From Bacteroidales bacterium UBA5371 (lineage in GTDB: Bacteria > Bacteroidota > Bacteroidia > Bacteroidales > P3): a stretch of DNA of 64,000 nt. The notes beneath the pieces are model-generated. The model was not told the origin of the DNA, did no database searches, and saw nothing but the letters and a program-made list of their open reading frames with translations. The stretch lies in contig DHPF01000017.1 of assembly GCA_002407855.1 (NCBI GenBank), forward strand, positions 1 through 64,000, given 5' to 3'. This document shows, piece by piece, positions 1-8,248 of the stretch (positions are counted from its first letter, which is position 1; each line of letters begins with the position of its first letter). A program made the translations under genes and the position numbers.

Positions 1-19
1 TTACTGGGCGTTTTTTGTT

Positions 20-185
20 TGGATATTGTGTCTTTTATTTGGATATTGTGTCTTTTTGTTTGGATTGCCTATTGCCTTATTTTAATTACTTCTTCTTTTA
101 TTTTGATTACTTCTTCTCTTATTTTGATTACTTCTTCTCATATTTTGATTATTTCTTCTCATATTTTGATTACTTGTTACTTTTG
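20..185. repeat. Tandem repeats with 20-21 bp units
   Basis: Two adjacent degenerate arrays. The first repeats GGATATTGTGTC at 21, 41 and (decayed) 62. The second starts at 80 and repeats TTTTGATTACTTCTTCT at 80, 101, 122, 143 and 164, an exact 21-bp period. One frame stays open through it only because 21 is a multiple of 3, giving a monotonous seven-residue repeat, so I do not call a gene. Together with the next array it fills the gene-free first 600 bases. Confidence 0.85.
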
Positions 186-252
186 TTTTAATTCCTTGTT
201 CTTCTTTGTGTTATGGTAATAATTTTTTCTTTAATGGGACAAGGAAAAGTTC

Positions 253-513
253 AACGCCTATTGGGATTTATTTCAATAGTTATTGAAAATTATTTCAAAG
301 CCTATTAGGATTTATTTCAAAGCCTATTGGGATTTATTTCAACGCCTATTGAAATTTTTTCTAATAAGCGTTAGGATTTTTTCTAATAAGTATTAGGATT
401 TTTTCTAACGCCGTTTAAAATATTTTCAATAGTTATTAGAATTTTTTTCAACGCCGTTTAAAATATTTCTGATAGTTATTAGAATTTTTTCTGATAGGCA
501 TTGGGAGTTTTTG
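253..513. repeat. Degenerate 22-bp tandem array, about 12 units
   Basis: About twelve consecutive units of 21-22 bp. Each begins with AACGCC, AAAGCC, AATAGTT or AATAAG and ends in a T-rich tract such as GGATTTATTTC or AGAATTTTTTCT. Variants are interspersed (the AACGCCGTTTAAAAT type occurs twice, separated by a different unit), so the array is not a simple recent slippage product. It has no coding capacity and no plausible promoter. It lies downstream of the radical SAM gene's stop. Confidence 0.85.
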
Positions 514-599
514 AATGGTCTTAGGTATTCAAAGAATGGTGTCGAAAGGTTACTGAATTTGATTATAAATGGGTAAGATAAGGTTTAAAATGTTTGAAA

Positions 600-1598
600 T
601 CAAATGATTTCATATTTATACTGAAATTCTCTTAGCGAGGAATCGGGCTTAAAGAGGATGTGTTTATGGTGGCGTTTGAGCTGGTTCCTATTGGTAGAAT
701 TGTAGCCTATGGCTGAATTGAGGCTTTGGGGATGGACAAAAAGGGTGAGTTGATTGCTGGTTTGCCAAAGAAGGGGTTGAAGTTTTTTGTGCCATATCTT
801 GGTCAAAACTAACTGACGAAAACTTACATGAAAAGCTCCTGAAAGAAGCTCCTTATGGGAAATTAAGGCCTCAGAAGGATGCAATCCTACCCTAAGAATG
901 TTAATTTTATTCTCATAAAAAATCTGATATATCTTTGAAGTCCAATCTATCGCTTCTTCTAATTGCAGAGGTTTGTATTCCTTTTGCCTGTATTGTTCTG
1001 CTAATTCTGTGTTATCTATCACTAAGGTCGGATATATGCGTGTGCACTTGGCTCCAAGGCTCACTATTTGATTTGCAGTGTGAATACTCTTTTCTATGGT
1101 GTCTTTTGGTAGGCCTATCATCATTTGCAAGCCCAAGTTAAAGCCGTTTTGGTTTATTAGGCGTGAGGCATCTTCTATATCTTCTACTGTATGTCCTCTT
1201 TGAGAGTAATCCAAGACTTCTTGGCTAAGAGACTGTGCTCCAAGTTCTATTGTCTTAACATTATATCTTTTAAGAAGGTCTAAGGTTTCTTGTCGTATGC
1301 AATCAGGACGCGTAGATATGCGAATGCTTTCTATTTGATTGCTTTCTATATATGGCTGTATTATTTCAAGATAATATCGTTGCTTTTCCAAACCGATTGC
1401 AGTGAAGCTCCCTCCAAAGAAAGCGAGCTCTGCATGGTATGGCTTTTGAAAGGTTTTAAGATGTAGTTCTATCTTGTTAATAATTTCCTCTTTGGAAGGA
1501 ATGGTTATTTGCCCTGATATATGTCTTTGGTTGCAATAGATACATTGGTTCTTGCAGGCAAGCTGAGGGATAAAGATTGGGATATTATAATGTTTCAT
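600..1598 (-). CDS. Elp3-like radical SAM protein lacking an acetyltransferase domain
   Basis: A 332-residue radical SAM enzyme. The 4Fe-4S cluster motif CxxxCxxC is at residues 15-22 (CKNQCIYC), followed by NQRHISG, the local context seen in the short Elp3-related proteins of anaerobic bacteria (COG1243-like). A GGSFTAIG segment matches the SAM-binding glycine strand. True Elp3 carries a C-terminal GNAT domain; this protein ends after the radical SAM barrel, so it is not a full Elp3. I chose the internal start at 1598 because the family begins almost directly with the N(I)PIFIP strand; an upstream ATG would add seven residues. Such proteins are often misannotated as oxygen-independent coproporphyrinogen oxidase. 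The substrate is unknown; tRNA modification is an inference. Confidence 0.75.
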   Translation of the reverse strand: MKHYNIPIFIPQLACKNQCIYCNQRHISGQITIPSKEEIINKIELHLKTFQKPYHAELAFFGGSFTAIGLEKQRYYLEIIQPYIESNQIESIRISTRPDCIRQETLDLLKRYNVKTIELGAQSLSQEVLDYSQRGHTVEDIEDASRLINQNGFNLGLQMMIGLPKDTIEKSIHTANQIVSLGAKCTRIYPTLVIDNTELAEQYRQKEYKPLQLEEAIDWTSKIYQIFYENKINILRVGLHPSEALISHKELLSGAFHVSFRQLVLTKIWHKKLQPLLWQTSNQLTLFVHPQSLNSAIGYNSTNRNQLKRHHKHILFKPDSSLREFQYKYEII

Positions 1599-1671
1599 AT
1601 AACTTAAATATATAAGCAAAAAGACTTTTTTATCTTATTACAATATTTAATGTTATTCCATTCTTAGTCTT

Positions 1672-4161
1672 CTAAAAGAAAAAGAACTTTCTTTTCTTCT
1701 TATTCCTTTTCTCTTCTGATATTTTATCGTCATCGTAATAGCCGTAACCATAGCCATAGCCGTAATTATTTCCATAGCCATAGCCTTTTCCGTAACCTCC
1801 GTAATTACCATAACCATACTTACTGGTTGAGTTTGCTAAGCCATTTAAGATGAAGTTAAACTTCACTTTATCTCTATTTTCCAAGTCGTTAATTGTTGAA
1901 TAGAATATTTGTTTATTGGTTTGTCCTGCTCTAACTACAACTATATTTATGTCTGACTCCTTGGTTAAGGTTACTGCATCAGAGATTAAGGAGATTGGTG
2001 GGGTATCAAAGATTATTGCATCATAACGTTGTCTTAGTTCTTGGATTAGTAACGCATTCTCAGGCGAATCTATTAACTCTGATGGGTTAGGTGGGATTGG
2101 CCCTGGTGCAATTATATCTAAATTGTTAAATTCTGTGTGTTGGATAACTTCATCAAGGGTGTTCTTGCCTATTAGATAGGTTGATACCCCTACGTTATTC
2201 TTTAAATTGAAGAATGTGTGAAGTTTTGGTTTACGTAAGTCGTATCCTATAATTATAGTTTTATGTCCTGCCAAAGAGATAACAGAGGCCAAGTTCATTG
2301 AAATAAAGCTTTTTCCATCTGATGGCATTGCTGATGTTATAAGTATTACTTGGTTCTTGTCTTTTCCTACAATATATTTTAGATTGGTTCTAATGGAACG
2401 GAAACTCTCTGTTACTTGCGATTTAGGTTTGGCAAAAACGACTAATTTACTTCCTCCTTCTGGTATGATTGGTATATATCCAATAATTGGAGACTTAGAT
2501 CCTTTCTCAACATCTTCCTTGGATTCAATTAGGTTATTTAATTGGTAGCGTATAAATATAAATAAAGCAGGGACAAGTAGCCCAAGTAATACTGCTATTA
2601 ATAGATTTAATGAAGTCTTAGGATAAACTTTAAGTGCTTGACGTGCCTGATCAATAATCTTATGATCTGGTAGGGCTGAGCTTCTTGCTATTTCAGCCTC
2701 AGCTCTTTTTTGGTAGAGGAAGGTATAGATTTCGTCATTGAATTTAAATTGCCTTTCTATATTAATAAGGTTTCTTTGAGTGGAAGGAAGTTTGTTTAAT
2801 TCTGTTTGGAATATATTGATTTGGCGATTTAGTTCATTGGTTGTTATATTTGAAACCTTCTTTAAACTTTTTATGTTTTCTTCTATCTGACTTTTAAGAC
2901 TATTTATTTCAGAACTTATTTTTTGAAATTCAACGTTCTTAGGTGTTGTGGTTAGAGCTAATGATTTCTTAAGGGTTAGTTTTGCGGTTAATTCCTTTAC
3001 TAAATTGTTTAAAAGTACATCCTCAACTCCCATAACTGCTGGGGCAACAACTCCATCATCCATATCGGCTTGACTTATGTATTTGTCGAGATAGTCGTAG
3101 TATTGCTGCTTAGTATATTCTTCTGCACGCTTTGACTCCAATTCGTTTGCCTTATCGAAAAGGAATTTAGCATCTCCCCCTAGATCAACTGTATTATTCC
3201 TTATCTGAAACTCTTCTCTTATTCTTTCGGTTTTGGAAAGTGAATCTGCTATATTTGAAATCTGTGCATCAACAAACTTAATTGTGCTTGTGTTCATATA
3301 GTTCTTCTCCTCAAAGGTAAGGTCTATATATATCTTGCATAGCATATTAACATAATCTATTGCCTTTTGTTGATTTGGATAATCAAAGGATATATTGATT
3401 ATGGTTGATTCCTTATTAATCAAATCTATATTTGTTGAATTAAATCTCCTTGCGGTTTCATCCAAATTATTAATAACAAAAGAATAATCTGACTTAGTAT
3501 ATACGGAGTTAAAAGGAATTTCCTCATTCAATAGTATTCTGAATTTCATCCCATCAGCCTCGTACCATTGACCAAAGTTAAGGGTCTTTTCTTTACCCTT
3601 TATTCCGAAACTCTTGCCAATTAAGATATCTTGTCCATAATCGTATTGATTGCAATTGTCTTTGTCATTATACGAAATATTAACCTTGTCTTTTGAAAGA
3701 ATTTTAACATTTATTGGAAAATCAACAGTTTGAAGTTTAAACCTATCCAGCTCCACCAGAAACGGAGATTCTTTATATATCTCCACCTTTTTAAAGGTGC
3801 TGTTTTGGTAATAATTTACATATAGGTCTAAGGCTTGTATTGTTCTTTTTGCCATTGAGTAAGATTGGATTTGACCTATCTCATTCTGGAAATTGGATTT
3901 AGCTGTCCCAAAACTATTAGAGAGTAATGATAATTGAGAAAATGCACTCTCGTTACTCTTTATAAGCATGGTTGCCTTTGCCTGATATCTTGGAATTGTA
4001 AACTTACTTATGGCAAAGAAAATTAGAATAGCAACAATTACGCATATAACAAAATAATGCCAATTATCGAGCATCTTAAACATTAATTCTTTTAAGTTAA
4101 TCTGCGATTGTTCGTCTTGCTGTTGAATATTCCGTTGGTTTGAATTATTATTTTCCGTCAT
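1672..4161 (-). CDS. Polysaccharide co-polymerase / BY-type tyrosine autokinase (Wzc-like)
   Basis: An inner-membrane protein of 829 residues that controls chain length and export of a surface polysaccharide. The N-terminal transmembrane helix is near residues 36-54 and is followed by a Wzz domain. A long coiled-coil periplasmic region carries the GNVR-type segment with LPSTQRNL and the motif ending in ALPDHKIIDQA. After a second transmembrane helix (near 545-567) comes a cytosolic BY-kinase: Walker A at 610-618 (SAMPSDGKS), Walker A' at 636-643 (IIIGYDLR, first Asp replaced by Gly, as I recall for many Bacteroidetes homologues) and Walker B ending in FDTPP near 719-722. The C-terminus is a YG-rich cluster with 12 tyrosines (782-809), the expected autophosphorylation tail, followed by a Lys/Phe end. 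The start lies 7 bp after the stop of the OPX gene, so the two form an operon. Confidence 0.93.
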   Translation of the reverse strand: MTENNNSNQRNIQQQDEQSQINLKELMFKMLDNWHYFVICVIVAILIFFAISKFTIPRYQAKATMLIKSNESAFSQLSLLSNSFGTAKSNFQNEIGQIQSYSMAKRTIQALDLYVNYYQNSTFKKVEIYKESPFLVELDRFKLQTVDFPINVKILSKDKVNISYNDKDNCNQYDYGQDILIGKSFGIKGKEKTLNFGQWYEADGMKFRILLNEEIPFNSVYTKSDYSFVINNLDETARRFNSTNIDLINKESTIINISFDYPNQQKAIDYVNMLCKIYIDLTFEEKNYMNTSTIKFVDAQISNIADSLSKTERIREEFQIRNNTVDLGGDAKFLFDKANELESKRAEEYTKQQYYDYLDKYISQADMDDGVVAPAVMGVEDVLLNNLVKELTAKLTLKKSLALTTTPKNVEFQKISSEINSLKSQIEENIKSLKKVSNITTNELNRQINIFQTELNKLPSTQRNLINIERQFKFNDEIYTFLYQKRAEAEIARSSALPDHKIIDQARQALKVYPKTSLNLLIAVLLGLLVPALFIFIRYQLNNLIESKEDVEKGSKSPIIGYIPIIPEGGSKLVVFAKPKSQVTESFRSIRTNLKYIVGKDKNQVILITSAMPSDGKSFISMNLASVISLAGHKTIIIGYDLRKPKLHTFFNLKNNVGVSTYLIGKNTLDEVIQHTEFNNLDIIAPGPIPPNPSELIDSPENALLIQELRQRYDAIIFDTPPISLISDAVTLTKESDINIVVVRAGQTNKQIFYSTINDLENRDKVKFNFILNGLANSTSKYGYGNYGGYGKGYGYGNNYGYGYGYGYYDDDKISEEKRNKKKRKFFFF

Positions 4162-4168
4162 GCGTTAC

Positions 4169-4981
4169 TTATTTTTTTAATGCAAATACTAATGTTACTA
4201 TTGTTGTAATTAGAGATAAGGAAGAGGTTATAGTGCTTAGAGGCTGACTAAAATAGCTTAAACTCTTGGTTGTTTTATTTGAACGAACATAAACTATATC
4301 ACCAGGTTGTAGATAGTATTGAGGATTTTTTAATATATCAGCATTTCTTAAATCTACCTTAATAATCAAATCTTCATGTGCTGTTTTTCTAACTATTTTT
4401 ACTTCTTGACGATTACCATAATAGGTTAAATCACCAGCTGCTGAAATAACATTGAAAATACTTACATTATCCTGATAGAAAGTATATGTTCCCGGACGAT
4501 TAACATCTCCAAGTATTGAAACCTTAAAGCTTACCATTTTGCAGATAACAACAGGCTTAACAATCCATTCTGAAACCTTGTCCTCTATCTTTTGCCTTGC
4601 TTCTTCAATAGAAAGACCTTCCAATTTTATCTTCCCAATAACTGGCAGGTTAATCTCTCCATTTCGGTCTAAAACATAACTATTGAGATATATTCCACTT
4701 TCATTCTGAGTTGAATAATAACTATTATTGTCAGAGAATAATTTATTACTTTCCGCATCTACCGAGGACTTGATTTGAATATAGAGAACATCTCTTTCTT
4801 TAAGAAAATAATTTGGGGAATAGTTACTCTCTCCTTCTGGATATTGATATTTATACACAGATGTTGTATCTTTTGCAGCATCTGTTTGAAAATACATTAA
4901 ATTCTTTTGAGGAGTGCAGGATGCAAAGAGTATTATTAAAGCAAATACATAAATAACAAAGTTGTAACTCTTTATTTTCAT
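4169..4981 (-). CDS. Polysaccharide export outer-membrane lipoprotein (OPX, Wza-like)
   Basis: A 270-residue lipoprotein with a signal peptide and lipobox LFASC (acylated Cys22). It has a Poly_export domain (YFLKERDVLYIQIKSS onward, including the strand LPVIGKIKLEGLSIEEA) and a single SLBB domain (VSILGDVNRPGTYTF through ADILKNPQYYLQPGDIVYV). A hydrophobic C-terminal segment (about residues 245-267) may insert in the outer membrane, as in short OPX proteins. It partners the adjacent Wzc-like kinase to form the envelope-spanning export machine. It is first in the operon, with a TAnnTTTG box about 30 bp upstream. No polymerase or glycosyltransferase genes adjoin it, so the polysaccharide is made elsewhere. 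Confidence 0.92.
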   Translation of the reverse strand: MKIKSYNFVIYVFALIILFASCTPQKNLMYFQTDAAKDTTSVYKYQYPEGESNYSPNYFLKERDVLYIQIKSSVDAESNKLFSDNNSYYSTQNESGIYLNSYVLDRNGEINLPVIGKIKLEGLSIEEARQKIEDKVSEWIVKPVVICKMVSFKVSILGDVNRPGTYTFYQDNVSIFNVISAAGDLTYYGNRQEVKIVRKTAHEDLIIKVDLRNADILKNPQYYLQPGDIVYVRSNKTTKSLSYFSQPLSTITSSLSLITTIVTLVFALKK

Positions 4982-5010
4982 AAGGCTTATATTAGTTTAT
5001 TAATAATATG

Positions 5011-5018
5011 CAAAGGTA
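5011..5018 (-). promoter_or_regulatory. -7 box for the OPX/Wzc operon
   Basis: On the minus strand this reads TACCTTTG followed by C, an exact match to the Bacteroidetes -7 consensus TAnnTTTG. It would start transcription near 5004, giving a leader of roughly 23 nt before the OPX start. I see no convincing -33 TTTG at the usual spacing. Confidence 0.6.
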
Positions 5019-5121
5019 GTAATATTTTATTTATCATAAACTATATGCATAAAAAATAGGAATATTTTCTTTGAATTTGCAGAAAAAACTCTAAAACCAA
5101 GGCTTAGTTTTTTAGAAGTTG

Positions 5122-5215
5122 ATTACAAAAAATTAGAATCAAATTCTAAGAAAATAGAATCAAGAGTTAGTAAATTAGAATCAAGTTCTAAGAAATGGAA
5201 ATCAAATCTTGTAAG
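5122..5215. repeat. AGAATC array with 21-bp units, copy 1
   Basis: AGAATC or a close variant occurs at 5135, 5156, 5177 and 5198, exactly 21 bp apart. Spacers come from a small set (AAATTCTAAG, AAGAGTTAGTAAATT, AAGTTCTAAG). It lies between the 3' end of miaB and the promoter of the OPX operon. It is a member of the seven-copy intergenic family described in the findings. Confidence 0.9.
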
Positions 5216-5236
5216 GCCTATGTCTTTAATTGAAAC

Positions 5237-6565
5237 TTATAGCTTTTCACCTATTAAGGTTGCAGATGTGCAATCGGAAATTCTTACTTTAACATACTCC
5301 CCTATTTTGCTATCTTGCTTGTCAAAAACTACAACCTTGTTTTGAGAATTTCTGCCAAAGAGTTTGTCGTTGCTGCGTTTGGAATAGCCCTCAACTAATA
5401 TCTCAAATTCCTTACCTATGTCTTTGCGATTGCTATTATGAGATAATTCCCTTTGTAAGTCTATAATTTCATTTAATCGGCGGGTCTTTTCTTCATAAGG
5501 AATATCGTCTTGATACTTCTTTGCTGCTATGGTATTAGAACGCTCAGAATAATTAAACATAAAAGCGTAATCGTAACCCACCCATTGCATCATAGATAAT
5601 GTGTCTTTATGGTCTTGAAGAGTTTCCCCACTAAATCCCGTGATTATGTCAGTACTAATTGAACAATCAGGAATATATTTTCGTATCATTTCAATCTTTG
5701 AGGCGTAATCTTCTCTTGTGTAGTGTCTATTCATTTTTTTAAGCATTACATTACTACCTGACTGCAAAGGAAGATGTATGTATTTGCATATATTTGGATA
5801 AGAGGCAATGGTTTTGATTAACTGCTCGGATATATCTTTTGGATGCGAAGTGGAAAAGCGAATTCTTAACAATGGAGATATTTGAGCAACCATTTCCATA
5901 AGTTGAGCAAAATTTGTTGTTTTTGTATCCTCTTTCCAAGAATAAGAATTAACGTTCTGTCCTAAAAGAGTAACCTCACGATACCCCTCATCAAATAAGT
6001 CTTTCGCCTCTGCAATTATGGTTTTATAGTCTCTGCTTCGCTCCTTCCCTCTTGTGAAAGGGACAACACAATAGGAACAAAAATTTTCACAACCTCTCAT
6101 AATAGAGATAAAAGCACTTACCCCATTAGTTCCTATACGCACAGGCTTAATTTCAGAATAAGTTTCATCTTCTGAAAGAATTACATTAGCTGCCTTTTGT
6201 CCTACATTGCTAACCTCATCTAACAAACGAGGTATATCCCTATAAGAATCGGGGCCAATAAGAATATCCACAACTTTATTCTCTTCAAACAAAACCTCTT
6301 TCAACCTCTCTGCCATACAACCCAAAACCCCTACCTTTAAATTAGGATTCTTCTTTTTTAAAGCCTCAAACTCACCTAACCTATTATGCACTCTTTGTTC
6401 TGCATTATCACGAATGGAACACGTATTAACAAAGATAACATCAGCTTTTGATATATCATCGGTCAGTTTGTAACCACTACTCTGCACAATTGAACCTACA
6501 ATTTCACTATCCGCCTGATTCATCTGACAACCATAAGTTTCAATATAAACTTTCTTCATTCCCAT
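5237..6565 (-). CDS. miaB: tRNA-2-methylthio-N6-dimethylallyladenosine synthase MiaB
   Basis: Methylthiolates i6A37 of tRNAs reading UNN codons. The 442 residues carry the three domains of methylthiotransferases. The N-terminal UPF0004 domain has three cluster cysteines in ETYGCQMNQADSE, VNTCSIRDNAEQR and VLGCMAERLK. The radical SAM core has CENFCSYCVVPFTRGKERSR. The TRAM domain forms the C-terminal 70 or so residues. GCQMN and FNYSERSNTIAA are MiaB-type features rather than MtaB or RimO. The start could be the ATG at 6565 or the one two codons later (MKKVYIETYG). It lies 37 bp after the sirtuin stop, so it is probably co-transcribed from the sirtuin promoter. Confidence 0.95.
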   Translation of the reverse strand: MGMKKVYIETYGCQMNQADSEIVGSIVQSSGYKLTDDISKADVIFVNTCSIRDNAEQRVHNRLGEFEALKKKNPNLKVGVLGCMAERLKEVLFEENKVVDILIGPDSYRDIPRLLDEVSNVGQKAANVILSEDETYSEIKPVRIGTNGVSAFISIMRGCENFCSYCVVPFTRGKERSRDYKTIIAEAKDLFDEGYREVTLLGQNVNSYSWKEDTKTTNFAQLMEMVAQISPLLRIRFSTSHPKDISEQLIKTIASYPNICKYIHLPLQSGSNVMLKKMNRHYTREDYASKIEMIRKYIPDCSISTDIITGFSGETLQDHKDTLSMMQWVGYDYAFMFNYSERSNTIAAKKYQDDIPYEEKTRRLNEIIDLQRELSHNSNRKDIGKEFEILVEGYSKRSNDKLFGRNSQNKVVVFDKQDSKIGEYVKVRISDCTSATLIGEKL

Positions 6566-6602
6566 TTTATATAATGTATATTTTGTAAGTATATTCTAAC
6601 AC

Positions 6603-7304
6603 TTATTCTCCAATTATATTGTTTCTATTAAAAATATCTTCAACAACCTTTCTTACTCCTACGCTTGCATTTTCTTTTATAAAGGTTATATCTCTTAAAT
6701 CTGCCTTTACATCATTTGGATCAACCAAATACTTAACACAATCCTTAGAAGCATAGTTCAAAAGCCCTGCCGCAGGATACACAACCAAAGAAGTGCCAAC
6801 AATAATTAATATATCAGCCTTCTGACATAAGTTAATTGCAGGTTCAATCATTGGTACAGCCTCTCCAAACCAAACAATATGAGGTCTTAGAGGCTCTTGG
6901 TACTTGTCTTTATCATCTTCGGTCAGCTCCCACCCTTGTAAAGAAATAATATAATTGGGATCTCTTACCGAGCGAACCTTTTTTATTTCTCCATGAAGAT
7001 GAATAACATTTTTGCTACCTGCTCTTTCGTGCAAGTCATCAATATTTTGAGTTATAATACTTACATTAAAATATTTCTCAAGCCTTACCAATTCCTTATG
7101 TCCTTGATTGGGCAAAGCTTCCATTGCTTGTTTTCGTCTTTGATTATAAAACCTTCTTACTAAATCCTGATTTTTTTGCCACGAATCGAAGTTTGCGACA
7201 TCCTCCACCCTATGATTTTCCCATAAACCATCACTATCCCTAAACGTATTAATACCACTTTCCTTGCTAATTCCAGCCCCAGAGAGCACAACAATATTTT
7301 TCAT
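6603..7304 (-). CDS. NAD-dependent protein deacylase (sirtuin, SIRT5/CobB-like)
   Basis: A 233-residue Sir2-family enzyme that removes acyl groups from lysines using NAD. NAD-binding motifs are GAGIS (9-13), FRDSDGLW (21-28), TQNIDDLHERAG (85-96) and IVGTSLVVYPAAG. The catalytic His lies in HLHGE. Tyr53 and Arg56 in FYNQRRKQ match the Tyr-xx-Arg pair that lets E. coli CobB and SIRT5 take succinyl and malonyl groups, so desuccinylase/demalonylase activity is predicted by homology. The zinc ribbon cysteines of classical sirtuins are absent: the segment between HLHGE and PHIVWFGEAVP has no cysteine. The promoter is just upstream and miaB follows. Confidence 0.9.
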   Translation of the reverse strand: MKNIVVLSGAGISKESGINTFRDSDGLWENHRVEDVANFDSWQKNQDLVRRFYNQRRKQAMEALPNQGHKELVRLEKYFNVSIITQNIDDLHERAGSKNVIHLHGEIKKVRSVRDPNYIISLQGWELTEDDKDKYQEPLRPHIVWFGEAVPMIEPAINLCQKADILIIVGTSLVVYPAAGLLNYASKDCVKYLVDPNDVKADLRDITFIKENASVGVRKVVEDIFNRNNIIGE

Positions 7305-7341
7305 AATCCCTAATCAATATTTAACTTAAATCATTAGCGTG

Positions 7342-7349
7342 CAAAGTTA
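7342..7349 (-). promoter_or_regulatory. -7 box for the sirtuin-miaB unit
   Basis: Minus strand TAACTTTG followed by C, matching TAnnTTTG. The predicted transcript start near 7335 leaves about 30 nt of leader before the sirtuin ATG at 7304. Confidence 0.55.
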
Positions 7350-7417
7350 AGAAAATAATCATTACTCTTTCTCAAAGCATAAGTCCAAAAACTAAAATCC
7401 CACTCAAAGAAAATAAC

Positions 7418-7503
7418 TCTTGATTCTAATTTACTAACTCTTGATTCTAATTTCTTGAAACTTGATTCTAAATTTTTAGAATTTGATTCTAATTTGCCAA
7501 ATT
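7418..7503. repeat. AGAATC array with 21-bp units, copy 2 (inverted orientation)
   Basis: The complement of the motif, GATTCT, occurs at 7422, 7443, 7464 and 7485, an exact 21-bp period. Spacers are AATTTACTAACTCTT, AATTTCTTGAAACTT and AAATTTTTAGAATTT. This copy runs up to the stop codon of the DUF2520 gene and is inverted relative to the other six copies. Confidence 0.9.
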
Positions 7504-7504
7504 T

Positions 7505-8248
7505 TTAATCTATTCTTTTCTGATTTTGTTTCTTAATAATCTTATTGCTCAAAACTTCATAAACTTCTCTTTGGTCTTTATCTAATTTTGATTTATGGCT
7601 TTCCATAATTGCATTCTCTTGTCTTATGGCAGGTCCTGTTTGAATGTCAAAAGGATTATTATGTTTTATCTTTTCAATGGTTTGGTCTATAAGAGGAAAC
7701 ATTATATCAAAAGGTATATCTTCTTTTGTAAGTATTTCTTTTGCTGTTCCAAAAAGATGATTTGGGAAATTGCATGCAAAGACGGCTGCCAGATGAAGGT
7801 AGAATCTTTGCTTGGAACTTATCTCAAAGACTTTATTTGAGAGTTTTTGTGCTAAGGATTTTAAAAGAAAGAGCGTATTTGCATTATTTGCTTCAATACA
7901 TAAAGGCACCCCTGAGAAATCTATTTGCAATCCCTTTGTAAGAGTTTGAAGAGGATAAAATACTCCATAATTTGGAGCCTTATCTTTAAGAATTCCCATA
8001 TCCGTAGAGCCAGAGGTGTGAACCATAATGGAAGTTCTATTTGCTATTTTACTTGCTACTTCTTCAATTACTTTATCCTTAATAGCAATAATAATTAAGT
8101 CTTTTGACAAATCTTCCTCTTTTACTTCTTCTCTTGCAGAAACACATTTCACATCTAAGGCTTGCTGATGCATTACATTATAATAATGCCATGCAACATT
8201 GCCATTGCCAATTATGGTAATTGATTTTATTTCTTTGAAGTTGCTCAT
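7505..8248 (-). CDS. DUF2520 / Rossmann-fold oxidoreductase-like protein
   Basis: A 247-residue protein starting with a dinucleotide-binding strand-turn (SITIIGNGNVAWHY) and ending with a helical DUF2520 domain (LHLAAVFACNFPNHLF, then TGPAIRQENAIMESH). It resembles the ProC / F420-dependent NADP oxidoreductase superfamily. Function in Bacteroidetes is not established; a role in pantothenate or amino acid metabolism would be a guess. Its ATG overlaps the gltX stop by 4 bp (ATGA), so translation is probably coupled. Confidence 0.8.
   Translation of the reverse strand: MSNFKEIKSITIIGNGNVAWHYYNVMHQQALDVKCVSAREEVKEEDLSKDLIIIAIKDKVIEEVASKIANRTSIMVHTSGSTDMGILKDKAPNYGVFYPLQTLTKGLQIDFSGVPLCIEANNANTLFLLKSLAQKLSNKVFEISSKQRFYLHLAAVFACNFPNHLFGTAKEILTKEDIPFDIMFPLIDQTIEKIKHNNPFDIQTGPAIRQENAIMESHKSKLDKDQREVYEVLSNKIIKKQNQKRID

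Noticed and set aside
19..219. 66-codon open frame with repeated ILITSS residues
   Set aside because: It is the translation of a 21-bp DNA repeat; the frame stays open because 21 is divisible by 3. No start context or conservation is visible.
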